NCBI GenBank assembly: GCA_049177215.1 | Contig: CP185379.1 | Coordinates: 372,001-436,000 of the forward strand | DNA length: 64,000 nt | Direction: 5' to 3' | DNA from: Pollutiaquabacter aromativorans | GTDB lineage: Bacteria; Bacteroidota; Bacteroidia; AKYH767-A; 2013-40CM-41-45 | In this document: positions 32,293-43,696 of the stretch, piece after piece | How positions within the stretch are numbered: position 1 is the stretch's first letter | Layout: every line of letters starts with the position of its first letter | The notes under the pieces: model-generated | Database searches by the model: none | What the model saw: only the letters and a program-made list of their open reading frames with translations | What the model was told of the DNA's origin: nothing | Position numbers and translations under genes: made by a program

Positions 32293-35200
32293 ATGGGACG
32301 AAAGCTATACGTACTCCTTCTATTGCTCCTTTGCCTCTGCGGCGTCAGCTATGCGCAGACCGGTGAGATCCGTGGTCGTGTCACGGAAAAAGGCGGAGCC
32401 GAAGGAGTTCCGTTCGCCAGCGTGGCTGCCATGCTCAACGGTGTTCAGGTCCAGGCGACACTGACGGATTTTGACGGTAACTATGTCATCAAGCCGTTGA
32501 ACCCTGCGAAGTACGATGTCAAGGTGACCTGTGTCGGTTACACGGCCAAAGAAACGCGAGGCGTTCTCGTCACGACCGATAAGGCCGCTTTCGTTTCTTT
32601 TGAAATGACGAAGGGTGTGGAGTTGAAAGCAGTTGAGATCACGGAATATACCGTTCCGCTGATTGATAAGGGTTCGCCTTCGACCAAGAAGACCGTTACC
32701 TATGAAGAAATTCAGGCGGCTCCGACACGCGACGTCAACTCGCTTGCCTCTACAACCGCCGGTGTGTATCAAAAGGACGAAGGTGGAGCGCTGAACATCC
32801 GCGGTTCGCGTGATGATGCAACCACGTACTTTGTCGACGGTGTGCGCGTTCGTGGCGGTACCGGTCTTCCCCAGCGTGGTATCGAACAGATCACGGTAAC
32901 GACCGGTGGTTTGGAAGCCCAATACGGTGACGTTACCGGTGGTGTGATCGCGATCACTACCCGCGGTGCTTCTCCGGTTTACAGCGGCGGATTGGAATTC
33001 GTGACTTCCGAGTTCCTCGATTCGTATGGCTATCGCCTTGCCACCGGTTCGGTATCCGGACCGATTTATACCAAGCGCGACTCAGCAGGCAAGAAGTTCG
33101 GACAACCGTTGGCAGGATTCTTCCTGGCGGCCGAATATCAATACGACAAGGATCCTTCGCCTTCTTCCATTCCGATCTATCAGGTGAAGGACGATATCCT
33201 GGAAAGTGCGAAGTCGAGCCCGTTGGTGCGTGACCCGAGTGGTTTCACGTATATCCACCGTTCACACTACTGGACCTACGACAGTTTGGATAAGGTGAAA
33301 GCCCGTCCGAACGTTTCGGCGGATGCGTATCGTTTCAATGGTCGTTTGGATCTTCAACCCGCCAAGAACGTTACGGTCGCTTTCGGTGGTTCCTATGAGA
33401 GGTCCAAGAGTCGTGATTTCATCGACATCTATTCGCTGATGAACTATGACAACAACCCACAGACCATCAATACCAATTGGCGCGCCTGGGGTCGTATTAC
33501 ACAACGATTCGTTCCTGAGACCAAAGAAGGTGCTTCGTCCGCACTCAAGAGTGCTTACTATTCCATTCAGGCGGACTATTCGAAAAACCTTTCGACCAGC
33601 CAGGATTACCGTCTGAAGGACGACATTTTCCGGTATGGACACGTAGGTAAATTCACCACTTACAGCGTTCCATTCTACCTCGGCGAAGCGATCACCCGCC
33701 CGGGCCAGTCGGATAGCATTGTATTTACCCAGATCGCCAACTTCGATACGCTCTACGACTACCAGGCGAGCAACGACAACCCGGACATTTCTGCCTACAC
33801 GACCCAGTATTACGATCTGACCGATCCGCTCGGCACACCGGGTTATCAGGATTCTTATGGTACGCTGCTCGTCCGCGGCGCGCTGGTGAATGGTGATAAC
33901 CGGAACCCGCTCAACGTCTATGGACTTTGGGCTACCACCGGTCGTCTCCGTAACTTCTACGGCGTGACCGATAACACGCAGTTCCGCCTCACGGCACGCG
34001 GCTCCGTCGATATCAAGAACCATAACATCGTCGCCGGTATCGAATACGAACAGCGCGCTGACCGCGGCTGGTCGGTCAATCCGAGCAACCTCTGGTCGCT
34101 GATGCGCCAGTTGGCCAATGGTCGCTTCACCGGATTTGACACAACAACTGCTGTTATCACGTCCACAACATCGGGCGGTACTCCAATTACCTTTATTACT
34201 TATCCGAACGCTAACTATAGCCCAACTACCAATCTGGATGGACAAGTCGCTCCTGGTTTTTTTGAAAAGGTTCGGGATCACCTGGGAATAGCTTATACGG
34301 ATACCATTCAAATTGACGCCCTTGACCCTTCCCAGTTATCGCTGGACCTTTTCAGTCCGGATGAGTTGCTTGATTTCGGATTCGTCAACTACTATGGCTA
34401 TACGTATACCGGTGAAAAACTCACCGGGCAGCCTGCGTATGAAGATTACTTTATCAAGAAAGACAGCAAGAACAACTACCTGCGCGAGGTCGATGCATTC
34501 CGGCCGAATTATGTTGCCGGTTACATCCAAGATCGATTCACGTTTAAGGATATTACTTTCAACGTTGGTTTGCGTGTGGATCGTTTCGATGCAAACCAAA
34601 AGGTGCTTCGGGATAAGTATCTGCTGTACCCGACTTACACGGCCGGTGACCCGGCGGTGCTGGATAAAATCCCCAATGCGGTTATCCCCAGCAATATCGG
34701 GTCCGACTTTGCAGTGTACGTAAACAACGTTCAGAATCCAACAGCTATTGTCGGTTTTCGTGATGGTGACCAATGGTATAATGCCGAAGGGACTCCGATA
34801 ACCGATCTTTCTCCCTTGCTTGATAATGGAACCGGAGGAAGCGGAATTCAGCCTTTCGTCAAGAACTATTCTGACGTACAACAAAGCATTTTCCGACCTG
34901 AAGTGTTTACTGACTATTCTCCTCAGATTAACCTAATGCCGCGTATCGCGTTTTCATTCCCGATTTCAGACGAGGCGATTCTGCGTGCGCATTACGATGT
35001 ATTGACGCAGCGACCCCAGAATAGTGCGCTTCTTCGCTTGAATCCGGGTAGTTATGGCTCACTGGCACGTGGTATTTCCGGTACTATCTCCAATCCGGAT
35101 CTGAAACCGGAGCGTACAGTCGAGTACGAAGTGACCTTCGAGCAACGATTAAGCAGAAGCTCTGCACTCTCCATCGCCGCCTTCTATCGTGAATTGCGTG

Positions 35201-36016
35201 AATCAGATCCAGATCATCAACGTTCAGTACGCTTACCCGATCACGTATTCGACCTACGGCAACATCGACTTTGGAACGGTCAAAGGCCTTTCCTTCGCGT
35301 ATGACCTGCGCCGTACGAATAACGTCCGCATGAACTTCAGCTACACCCTGCAGTTCGCGGATGGTACCGGTTCGAGCCCCTTCACTTCCGCCGGCGTGTT
35401 GGCGCAGCAGGGACAGACCAACCTGCGTCAGCCCCAACCTTTGAGCTTCGATCAACGCCATACCTTCGTCGCGACCTTTGACTACCACTATGGACGAGGA
35501 AAAGATTACAATGGTCCGGTGATGTGGGGACGTCAGGTGCTTGCCGAAGCTGGGCTGAACCTGATCCTGCGTGCAGGTTCCGGTACTCCTTATTCACGTC
35601 AGTCCAACATCACGCCGACTGCTGATTTCACCTCAACGGCCAACTCCCGATCGGTGCTGACCGGCTCGATCAACGGTTCCCGTTTGCCCTGGCAGTTCCG
35701 TATTGACGCCCGCGTAGACAAGAACTTCGAGATCAAGATGGGTAAGAAGCAGGATGGGGAAGCCCGCAACCCGGTGGCCGCCAACATCTATTTACTCGTA
35801 CAGAACGTGCTCGATGCGCAGAATATCCTGGGCGTTTACGCCGCTACCGGCGATCCCGCCGACGATGGTTATCTCAGCTCACCCGGCGCGCAAGCCTTCA
35901 TCGATGCAAAAGTCAACCCGCAGTCCTATATCGACTTGTATGAGATTGCCCAGAACAATCCGGGGAATTATCAGTTACCACGTCGTATCCGCCTGGGTCT
36001 TCAGTTGAACTTCTGA
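32293..36016 (+). CDS. TonB-dependent outer-membrane receptor with carboxypeptidase-regulatory-like domain (one frameshift)
   Basis: The signal peptide ends near VSYAQ. Residues about 24-110 form a carboxypeptidase-regulatory-like beta domain (GEIRGRVTE, PFASV, DFDGNYVIKPL, PGKYDV-like). The plug follows (STTAGVYQ, LNIRGSRDDATTYFVDGVRV, GGLEAQYGDVTGG), then a 22-strand-type barrel ending RIRLGLQLNF. The frame shifts by one extra base near 35200-35215; removing one base rejoins AFYRELRE with IQIINVQYAYPITYSTYG and gives 1240 residues. Such receptors import large substrates, or in Bacteroidota partner with secreted proteins, using TonB energy. It leads a three-gene set with a secreted 1330-residue protein and a PorV-like protein. 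The substrate cannot be read from sequence. Confidence 0.9.
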
Positions 36017-36056
36017 TCATAATTATTCCATTCGTTAACAATCCATCCGCGATAGC

Positions 36057-39000
36057 ATGATGAACAAGTTTGTCAAAACCACGCTCATTCTCCTGGCTGT
36101 AGCTTTCAGCGCACAGGCCCGGCAGAATGTTGGTCAGACGAGCACGAGCAACGGGAGTGGGGGATCGGGTTCCGGCCGGATCTTCGCCGGCTGTACCCCG
36201 TCCAAGTCCCGTGCAGACCTCGATATCAACAACGTCCGTACGCCCATCTGGATCAACGGCGATATGTGGTGGGACCTCGTCGGTAATGCCGAGTACGAAG
36301 TGCCGAAAGGTTCAGGAAAGAACTCCCTGTTCGCCGGTGCCATCTGGATCGGCGGTAAGGACGCTGCCGGTAACCTGAAGGTTGCGGCCCAAACCTACCG
36401 TCAGTCGGGTTCGGACTTCTGGCCCGGACCGGTGGATACCCGTGATGCTACCATTACTGCGGACGTTTGTTCGCAGTATGACAAGCACTGGAAGATCACC
36501 AAGGCGGAGGTTAAGGACTTCAAGGACTACTACGACCTCAACGGAACCGCTGCAGGATATCCGGTTTCGGATGTGATCAAAACCTGGCCTGGTAACGGTG
36601 ACCCTTCGAAAGGGCAGGATCAGTTCCTCGCTCCGTTCGTGGACCGCGATAACGATGGATTCTACAACTGGGAGGCGGGTGATTACCCGAAGTATGACTA
36701 TTCCTCGACACCGGATTGCTCGGATCGTAACGTCCTATTGGGCGATCAGACCATCTGGTGGGTGTTCAATGACGTTGGAAACATCCACACCGAAACTGAA
36801 TCACAGTTTGCGGTCGGACTGGAAATTCGCGGACAGGCGTTCGCCTTCTCGACGACCAACGAGATCAACAACATGACCTTCTATCGTTACCAGATCATCA
36901 ACCGGTCTTCCTCCTCGCTGAACGAAACGTATTTCGGCGCGTGGGTGGATCCGGATCTGGGCAACTATGTGGACGACTACGTCGGTTGTGACGTCACCCG
37001 TGGTTTCGGTTATTGCTACAACGGCGACGCGGACGACGACGGTGCGTTGGGTTATGGTGCCAATCCTCCCGCGATCGGTATGGACTTCTTCGAAGGTCCG
37101 GTGGCCGATCCAACAGACGGTATTGACAACGACCGTGACTCCCTGATCGATGCTGCCGATACCAACCAGATCGGCGGTGAGCAGATCATCATGTCGAAGT
37201 TTCGTTTATTATAACAACGACGGATCCAACATCGGTAACCCGAACAACGCGCAACAGTACTACAACTACCTGCGCGGAATCTGGAAGGACGGCTCTCCGC
37301 TGGTTTACGGCGGAAACGGTTATCAGACTTCCGGTGCTGACTCTTGTGATTTCATGTTCCCGGGCGATACCGATCCGAACGGCTGGGGTACCAACGGCAC
37401 TCCGCTGAGTCAGTTGTTCCCCTGGTCGGAAACCGAACCGACTCCGGGCGGTACACCGAACCAGCCGGATGACCGTCGTTTCCTCCAGTCTGCCGGTGCA
37501 TTCACCCTGCAACCGGGTGCCGTCAATTACATCACGACCGGTGCTGTTTGGGCCCGCGCTTCTTCCGGTGGCCCCCTGGCATCCGTGAAACTGCTGCGCA
37601 TCACCGACAACACCGCTCAGGACCTGTTCAACAACTGCTTTAAAGTGTTGGATGGTCCGGATGCGCCGAACCTGGTGATCCGGGAATTGGATCGTGAAGT
37701 GATCTTCTCGATTGTCAACCCAACCTCCTCCAACAACTACCGTGAACTGTATGCGGAAGTGGACAAGAAAGCCATTGACAATGGTTTCACAGGCTCCCAG
37801 TTCACCTTCGAAGGCTATAAGATCTTCCAACTGAAGGATGCATCGCCGTATCGGTGACCGACCTCACGGATGCCGACAAAGCCAGACTCGTATTCCAGTG
37901 CGACATCAAGAATGGTGTAAGCCGGATCGTCAACCAATACCTGCAAGCTGAAACGACCACCTTCCTTCCGGTCGTTGAGGTGGAAGGAGCGGATGAGGGC
38001 TTGAAGCATTCGTTCCGCCTTACCACGGATGCATTCGCCACCGGTGACCCGAACATGGTCAATCATAAGACGTACTACTTCATGGCGATTGCGTACGGCT
38101 ATAACAAGGACCAGGAAGTATTCGATCCTTACGAAAGCGCACTCGGTAAACCCTATCTCCAGGGACGTCGTGGCGCTGATGGTGGTCCGGTGAAGATCTT
38201 CACCGCCATCCCGCACATCCCGGCTCCGGAAGCGCAGGGCCTTGTGCTCAACACCTCCTATGGTGATGGCCCGGAGATCCAGCGTATCAACGGTGTCGGT
38301 AATGGTTACAACCTGCAGTCGGATCGACTGACGATGGACCTCAAGCAAGACCAGATCGATAACATCATCTTCAATGCTTCCAACCCGCAGGTGGCTATTC
38401 CGGCTCCGGTCTACCAGCGTGCACGCGGACCGGTCGATATCCGGATCTATGACCCGGTCAAGGTTGCTCCCGGTGAGTATGTCCTGTTCCTTCAGGATAC
38501 GGTTACCGCTACCGGAAAATGGAAACTGCGTAATGTGACCACTGGCCAAGAGTATGAATCAGAGAAGACACTCGAGTTCCCCTACGACCAGTTGTTCCCC
38601 GACTATGGCTTCTACATCAGCATGAACCAGGTCAAGTCGCCCGGCGAAACGCCGACCGACGGAAACGGTTTTGCGGAGGGAACGATTTCCTATTCGGACG
38701 CGAACAGCCGTTGGTTGTCGTTCGCTCAGGACATCGATAACTTCACCGCATTGAACTGGATCCGTGCCGGCAATACGGATGGTGTGGATCTGACCGCGCA
38801 AGGTGAGTTCATCGACGGTGCCGGTTTCTTTGAAAAAGTACTGAACGGCTCCTGGGCTCCTTATCGTTTGACGAATACGGACGTTTCCGGCGGTGCGATC
38901 GCTCCGGCTCCCGGATACAGCACCAGTGCTGCGCGTAACCAGGCTCAACTGAAGTATCTGCCGGGCGTTGACATCGTCTTCACTCCGGACAAGAGCAAGT

Positions 39001-40052
39001 GGAGCCGTTGCGTGGTATTCGAAATGCAGGGCGACCGCAATAAATCGGAAGGCCGTCAGTACAAGAACCTGATTCGCAAGCATCCTTCGCTCAATCTCGA
39101 CGGAACCTACAGCACGACCGATTCCGGTTTCTCCTGGTTCCCCGGTTATGCCATCAATGTGGAAACCGGCGAGCGGTTGAATATCGCCTTCGGAGAAGAT
39201 TCCTACCTCAATCCGGATAGCGGATATGCCGGCCAGACGGGCGCGGACATGAAGTTCAATCCGACGACCACCCTGGTCAACGACAGCCTGGAAGTCATCG
39301 CCGGTGGCCGTCACGTAGTGTATGTCTTCGGCCATACCGATGTGGAACTGCCGGACGGTGTTACCGGTAACGACTCGATTTACAAGAGCCCGGCCTATGA
39401 TGGTTGCCAGTACATCTATGATCTGCTGTGGCCGATCACGACGCAGCCGCTGGCTACTCCGGGTCGTCCCTTCCCGAAAGCCTGGGCTGATTGCCAGTGG
39501 GTGGGCATTCCGATGGCTGCGCCGGGCGCTACCTGGCTCGCCAATACGGCAAAAATCAGACTTCGTGTTGCACGTCCTTACCGTCAGGTTGAGTTTGATT
39601 CTAATGTCACTGAAAACAACTTCTTCCCTTACTACAAGTTCAATACGAACGACTTGGTCAGTAAGGTGAATCAAAATGATGTTGCCAAGAATGCTCTGGA
39701 TTTGGTGAGTGTAGTGCCAAACCCCTATTATGCATACTCCATGTACGAGAAGAATCAGTTGGATAATCGAATCAAGATCACCAACCTGCCTTCTCGCTGT
39801 ACCATTTCGATCTTCACCCCGTCGGGTACCCTCGTCCGGAAATTTAACCGCAATGTTTCAGCGGATAATACATCCGGTGCTGTCTATCCCAATCTGAACC
39901 TTGATACATCGCTGGAGTGGGATCTCAAGAACACGAAAGGAATACCTGTTGCGAGCGGTATGTACATCATTCATGTTGATGCACCTGGAATTGGAGAACG
40001 TACTGTGAAATGGTTCGGCGTAATGCGCCCGCTTGATCTTGATACCTTCTGA
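36057..40052 (+). CDS. Large secreted protein of Bacteroidota, T9SS-type C-terminal fold (two frameshifts)
   Basis: The signal peptide ends near AFSAQA. The frame breaks twice: an extra T in AAGTTTCG near 37199-37203 and two extra bases (or one lost) near 37843-37850. Corrected length is about 1330 residues. Recognisable parts are the ADLDINNVRTPIWINGDMWW start, a calcium-type DRDNDGFYNWEAGDYP loop, GDQTIWWVFND, and the YFGAWVDPDLGNYVDDYVGCD segment. This family is recurrent in Bacteroidota. The last 110 residues (VVPNPYYAYSMYE through SGMYIIHVDAPG) have the layout of a T9SS sorting domain. It lies 40 bp after the TonB receptor and 38 bp before the PorV-like gene, so co-transcription is likely. 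Molecular function is unknown. Confidence 0.8.
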
Positions 40053-40090
40053 CCCCACTTCACACGCACCGACACAGAAAAACACGCACT

Positions 40091-41153
40091 ATGAAAACTC
40101 GCTATATCGGATCGTTCCTTCGCGTCGCGCTGGCTGCTCTCTTGCTTCCGGCAGGCGTGCAGGCGGGTAACCCCGACCGTGCCGGCCAGGCTGGGGCCTC
40201 TGAGCTCCTGATCAATCCCTGGGCACGCTCGAATGGATGGGGCGGAGCCAACTCAGGCTCCATCCGCGGCTTGGAAGCACAGTTTCTCAACGTTGCAGGA
40301 ACCGCGTTCACCAAGAAGACGGAAGCCATCTTTGCCCATACCATGTACCTGGAGGGAAGTGGAATGGCGCTGAATGCGTTTGGCATCACGCAAAAAGCAG
40401 GCGAAGCCGGCGTCATCGGATTGTCCGTCGTTTCGTTTGATTTCGGCGATATTCCGGTTACGACGACCGAACAACCGGAAGGAAATATCGGTAACTACCG
40501 ACCCGCAGTATATCAACATCGGGCTTTCGTATGCAAAGGTATTCTCCAACTCGATCTACGGTGGCTTCAACCTGAAGATCATCAACGAGAACATCGCCAA
40601 CGTCAGCGCAAGAGGAGTCGCAGTTGATGCCGGTATCCAATATGTAACCGGTACCAACGAAGACCGCGACAACATTAAGTTCGGTATCGCCCTGAAGAAT
40701 GTCGGTACACCGATGAAATTCGGCGGCGACGGTCTTTCCGTTCGCCTGACAGCCCCGTCCGGCGCCTACCAGTACACGGTCGAGCAGCGCACACAAGGAT
40801 TCGAGATCCCTTCGCTCCTGAATATTGGCGCGAGCTATGATTTCAGCCTCGCAAAAGATCATCGCCTTACCGCTGCCGCTAACTTCACCTCCAACTCTTT
40901 CACGCGTGACCAGATCGCCGGTGGACTTGAATATGCCTTCCGCGAGATGTTCATGATTCGCGGTGGTTTTGTTTACGAAGACGGCATCACCTCCGACGAC
41001 GATCGTACCACTGTTTACACCGGTCCTTGTGCTGGTGTGACGGTGGATGTGCCGATGGGAAAGTCGGGTAAGAAGTTCGGTATCGACTACGCGTTCCGGG
41101 CTACCAACCCCTTCAACGGGGTGCATACCTTCGGCTTGCGTTTTACGCTCTAA
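40091..41153 (+). CDS. PorV/PorQ-family outer-membrane beta-barrel protein (one frameshift)
   Basis: The signal peptide ends near GVQAG, and the mature start NPDRAGQAGASELLINPWAR is characteristic of PorV-family proteins. The barrel ends FGLRFTL. One extra A in the stretch GGTAACTACC near 40488-40495 breaks the frame; removing it joins EQPEGNIG with TTDPQYINIG and gives 353 residues. PorV is the T9SS shuttle that takes substrates from the translocon to the attachment complex. Here a PorV relative sits next to a putative T9SS substrate and a TonB receptor, so it may be a dedicated paralogue and not the general PorV. Confidence 0.85.
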
Positions 41154-41169
41154 AAAACCGTATATTTGC
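41136..41169 (+). promoter_or_regulatory. greA promoter
   Basis: TTG at 41136-41138 and TATATTTGC at 41161-41169 match the Bacteroidota -33 and -7 elements. The -33 overlaps the end of the PorV-like gene. Confidence 0.65.
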
Positions 41170-41177
41170 ATAATCGG

Positions 41178-41205
41178 ACAAGACCCCGCACCAGCGGGGT
41201 CTTGT
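41178..41205 (+). terminator. Stem-loop at the start of the greA leader, possible terminator of the PorV-like gene
   Basis: A perfect 12-bp stem ACAAGACCCCGC and GCGGGGTCTTGT with loop ACCA. It starts about 9 nt after the -7 element, so it would form the 5' end of the greA transcript; it also lies 25 bp after the upstream stop codon. The T tail is weak. Confidence 0.6.
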
Positions 41206-41235
41206 TCTGCTTTAAATGCCTTAATAGATTCTGTT

Positions 41236-41709
41236 ATGTCATCCGTACAATATTTCACACCCGACGGCCTGAAGAAACTACAGGAAGAGCTGCACCAGCT
41301 CAGGAACGTCGAACGCCCCCGCATTTCCCAGCAGATCGCCGAAGCACGCGAAAAGGGAGATCTTTCCGAAAACGCGGAGTATGATGCTGCCAAAGACGCG
41401 CAGGGACTTTTGGAACTACGCATTTCCAAACTGGAAGAAGTGATCGCCAGCGCGCGCCTGCTGGACGACAGCAAGCTGGATACTTCCAAGGTCATGGTAT
41501 TGACCAAAGTGCGGATCAAGAACCGGAAGACCGGTCAGGAACTCACCTATACGCTGGTTGCGGAAAATGAGGCGGACCTTAAGGCCGGGAAGATATCCGT
41601 CACGTCTCCGATCGGCAAAGGCTTGTTGGGTAAGAAGATCGGCGACACGGCCCAGATCGAAGTCCCTTCCGGCAAGATGGAGTTTGAAGTACTCGAGATC
41701 TCCCGCTAA
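41236..41709 (+). CDS. greA: Transcription elongation factor GreA
   Basis: The product has 157 residues, the family length. The N-terminal antiparallel coiled coil carries the acidic tip motif EKGDLSENAEYDAAK; the C-terminal FKBP-like domain has SPIGKGLLGKKIGD. GreA enters the RNA polymerase secondary channel and stimulates cleavage of backtracked RNA. The ATG at 41236 is chosen because MSSVQYFTPDGLKKLQEEL matches the usual N-terminus; the frame is open further upstream but crosses the promoter. The stop overlaps the start of the HIT gene (TAATG). Confidence 0.97.
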   Translation: MSSVQYFTPDGLKKLQEELHQLRNVERPRISQQIAEAREKGDLSENAEYDAAKDAQGLLELRISKLEEVIASARLLDDSKLDTSKVMVLTKVRIKNRKTGQELTYTLVAENEADLKAGKISVTSPIGKGLLGKKIGDTAQIEVPSGKMEFEVLEISR

Positions 41710-42104
41710 TGGCATCCATTTTCACCCGCATTGTCAACGGCGAAATACCTTGCTACAAGGTAGCGGAGGATGATCGTTTCCTGGCTTTTCTGGACATCAA
41801 TCCGTTGGTGAAAGGGCATACCCTGGTCATTCCGAAACAGGAGACCGATTACATTTTCGATATACAATCGGAAGAGTACACCGCCCTCTGGGCCTTTGCG
41901 CAGCGCGTCGCCAAAGCGGTCGGCGCCGCTGTGCCCTGCAAGCGGGTCGGCATTGCTGTGATCGGCCTGGAAGTGCCGCACGCGCACATTCACCTCATTC
42001 CGATGGAGCGGGTTTCAGACATGAACTTCGCGAACCCGAAAATCAGTCTGCCTCCCGCTGTCATGGAGGAGACCGCCGCTGCCATCCGGAAAAAGATCAT
42101 TTAG
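41709..42104 (+). CDS. HIT-family nucleotide hydrolase
   Basis: The product has 131 residues. The histidine triad is HAHIHLIP (His91, His93, His95). Such proteins hydrolyse purine nucleoside phosphoramidates or related nucleotide conjugates. The ATG overlaps the greA stop codon, implying translational coupling. The 3' end overlaps the convergent ruvC gene by 8 bp. Confidence 0.93.
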   Translation: MASIFTRIVNGEIPCYKVAEDDRFLAFLDINPLVKGHTLVIPKQETDYIFDIQSEEYTALWAFAQRVAKAVGAAVPCKRVGIAVIGLEVPHAHIHLIPMERVSDMNFANPKISLPPAVMEETAAAIRKKII

Positions 42105-42666
42105 ATACGATCCTGTCAGGATTAGCCGACAGAAACGATTTCCAGCCGGAGTGCGCACCAGCCGCTCCGGCTGAATTGTTTCCACTTTGGAAATGATGGC
42201 ACAGGGCGACTGCTACGGCATCCGTTGCATCCAGATACGCGTGTGTTTCGTTAAGCGAGAGGAGCGTCTTCAGCATGGCGGCTACCTGTTCCTTTGACGC
42301 GTTGCCATGGCCTGTAATGGATTGTTTGACCCGTTTAGGCGAATATTCGGTAATCGGAACTTGTCGGTACAGCCCGGCAGCCATCGCTACGCCCTGTGCT
42401 CGTCCCAACTTCAACATGGACTGCACGTTTTTACCGAAGAACGGCGCTTCAATCGCGAGATCATCCGGCAAATGTTGGTCGATCAGGCCCAGGGTATATT
42501 CGAATATTTGTTTAAGCCGTAGGGAATGGTCGTCATCGCGCTTGAGGCGCAAGACACCCAGGGTGATCAATTCCGGTCTGGTCCCGATCACCCGGATGAT
42601 ACCGTAGCCCATGATGTTGGTGCCCGGGTCGATCCCAAGAATGATTCGTTCCTTCACCGTAGCCAT
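42097..42666 (-). CDS. ruvC: Crossover junction endodeoxyribonuclease RuvC
   Basis: The product has 189 residues. Acidic catalytic residues are visible as LGIDPGT (Asp13), AIEAPFF (Glu73) and DATDA (Asp146, Asp149). RuvC cuts Holliday junctions as a dimer together with RuvAB. The last 25 residues beyond the core are a short variable tail. The gene is alone on this strand and convergent with the HIT gene. Confidence 0.97.
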   Translation of the reverse strand: MATVKERIILGIDPGTNIMGYGIIRVIGTRPELITLGVLRLKRDDDHSLRLKQIFEYTLGLIDQHLPDDLAIEAPFFGKNVQSMLKLGRAQGVAMAAGLYRQVPITEYSPKRVKQSITGHGNASKEQVAAMLKTLLSLNETHAYLDATDAVAVALCHHFQSGNNSAGAAGAHSGWKSFLSANPDRIVSK

Positions 42667-42712
42667 CTTCAGGGGTTTCCGGATTCAAATTGCGTAATAT
42701 TGTCGTGACCGG

Positions 42713-43696
42713 ATGCGACAAAGTACGGAAAATATACTCGTTCGCTGGGGCTGGATACTCAAGCTCCTGATCGCCGCTGTCGCCTTTACGTTTATTTACT
42801 GGCAGGTGGTTCGACGGGAAGGACTGGCAACACTGGTAGCTGTTGCACGCGATTCCTGGAGTGAGCCGCACAACCGGGTACTCCTCTCGGCCGTGTTGCT
42901 CGGCATGCTGATCAACTGGGCGATCGAGGCGTTCAAATGGAAACGGGTCTTGCGCCCATTGGAGCAGGTCTCGCTCCTGAAGGCGTTGGAAGCGGTCTTC
43001 TCCGGACTCTCCGTCAGCTTTTTTACCCCGAATAGAGTAGGGGAATACGCGGGTCGCGTTTTCCATCTCGTGAAAGCCGATCGCCCACAGGCGGTTTTGG
43101 CAACCATATTGGAAAACGTGAGCCAGCTCGTCATCACGCTCTTCTTTGGCGGTTTCGCGTTGGCTTATGGTGTGCAGGACCTGATTACGACCCAATCCTA
43201 TCTGATGAGTTCCTTCCGGATCTTGTCCGTGGTGGGCGCCTGCTTTCTCGTGCTTGCGTTTATCTATTCCGGTGTATTGCAGGCAATGTTCGTGCGACTG
43301 CGTTTCTCGGGCAGGTGGCTGCGCGTCACCGGGATTCTGGAGCGCTATACCAAGGCGCAGATGATCGAACTCTTGTTGCTCTCGGCCTTACGTTATTTCA
43401 TCTTCACCGGACAATTCTTCCTGCTCCTGCACGTGTTCGGTGCCCCCTTACCGTATGGGGTCGCGATGCTCCGGATCGCCCTGACGTACCTGGCCATGTC
43501 GGTCATTCCTTCGATCGCGCTGACGGAACTCGGTGTACGAGGCGCGTTGGCCGCCTGGGTCTTTCAGCCGGTCACCGAGCAGGTGAGCGGCGTACTGCTC
43601 GCGACATCCGCGCTATGGGTCATCAACCTGGTACTGCCCGCGCTCATCGGCCTCTTGTTCGTGTTTGATTTCAAATTCGTGAAGAAGCGTACATGA
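42713..43696 (+). CDS. Lysylphosphatidylglycerol synthase transmembrane-region (flippase-like) family protein
   Basis: The product has 327 residues with about eight hydrophobic segments and the typical AIEAFKWKRVLRPLEQVS and SFFTPNRVGEYAGR motifs of the UPF0104/LPG_synthase_TM family. It lacks the soluble lysyl-transferase domain. Members are thought to move lipids or glycolipids across the membrane. The stop overlaps the next start (ATGA), so it is translationally coupled to the GT2 gene; a role in glycolipid handling is inferred from that. Confidence 0.85.
   Translation: MRQSTENILVRWGWILKLLIAAVAFTFIYWQVVRREGLATLVAVARDSWSEPHNRVLLSAVLLGMLINWAIEAFKWKRVLRPLEQVSLLKALEAVFSGLSVSFFTPNRVGEYAGRVFHLVKADRPQAVLATILENVSQLVITLFFGGFALAYGVQDLITTQSYLMSSFRILSVVGACFLVLAFIYSGVLQAMFVRLRFSGRWLRVTGILERYTKAQMIELLLLSALRYFIFTGQFFLLLHVFGAPLPYGVAMLRIALTYLAMSVIPSIALTELGVRGALAAWVFQPVTEQVSGVLLATSALWVINLVLPALIGLLFVFDFKFVKKRT

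Noticed and set aside
32076..32366. A 96-codon frame upstream of the TonB receptor
   Set aside because: It overlaps the promoter and the receptor signal peptide in another frame and has no protein-like features.
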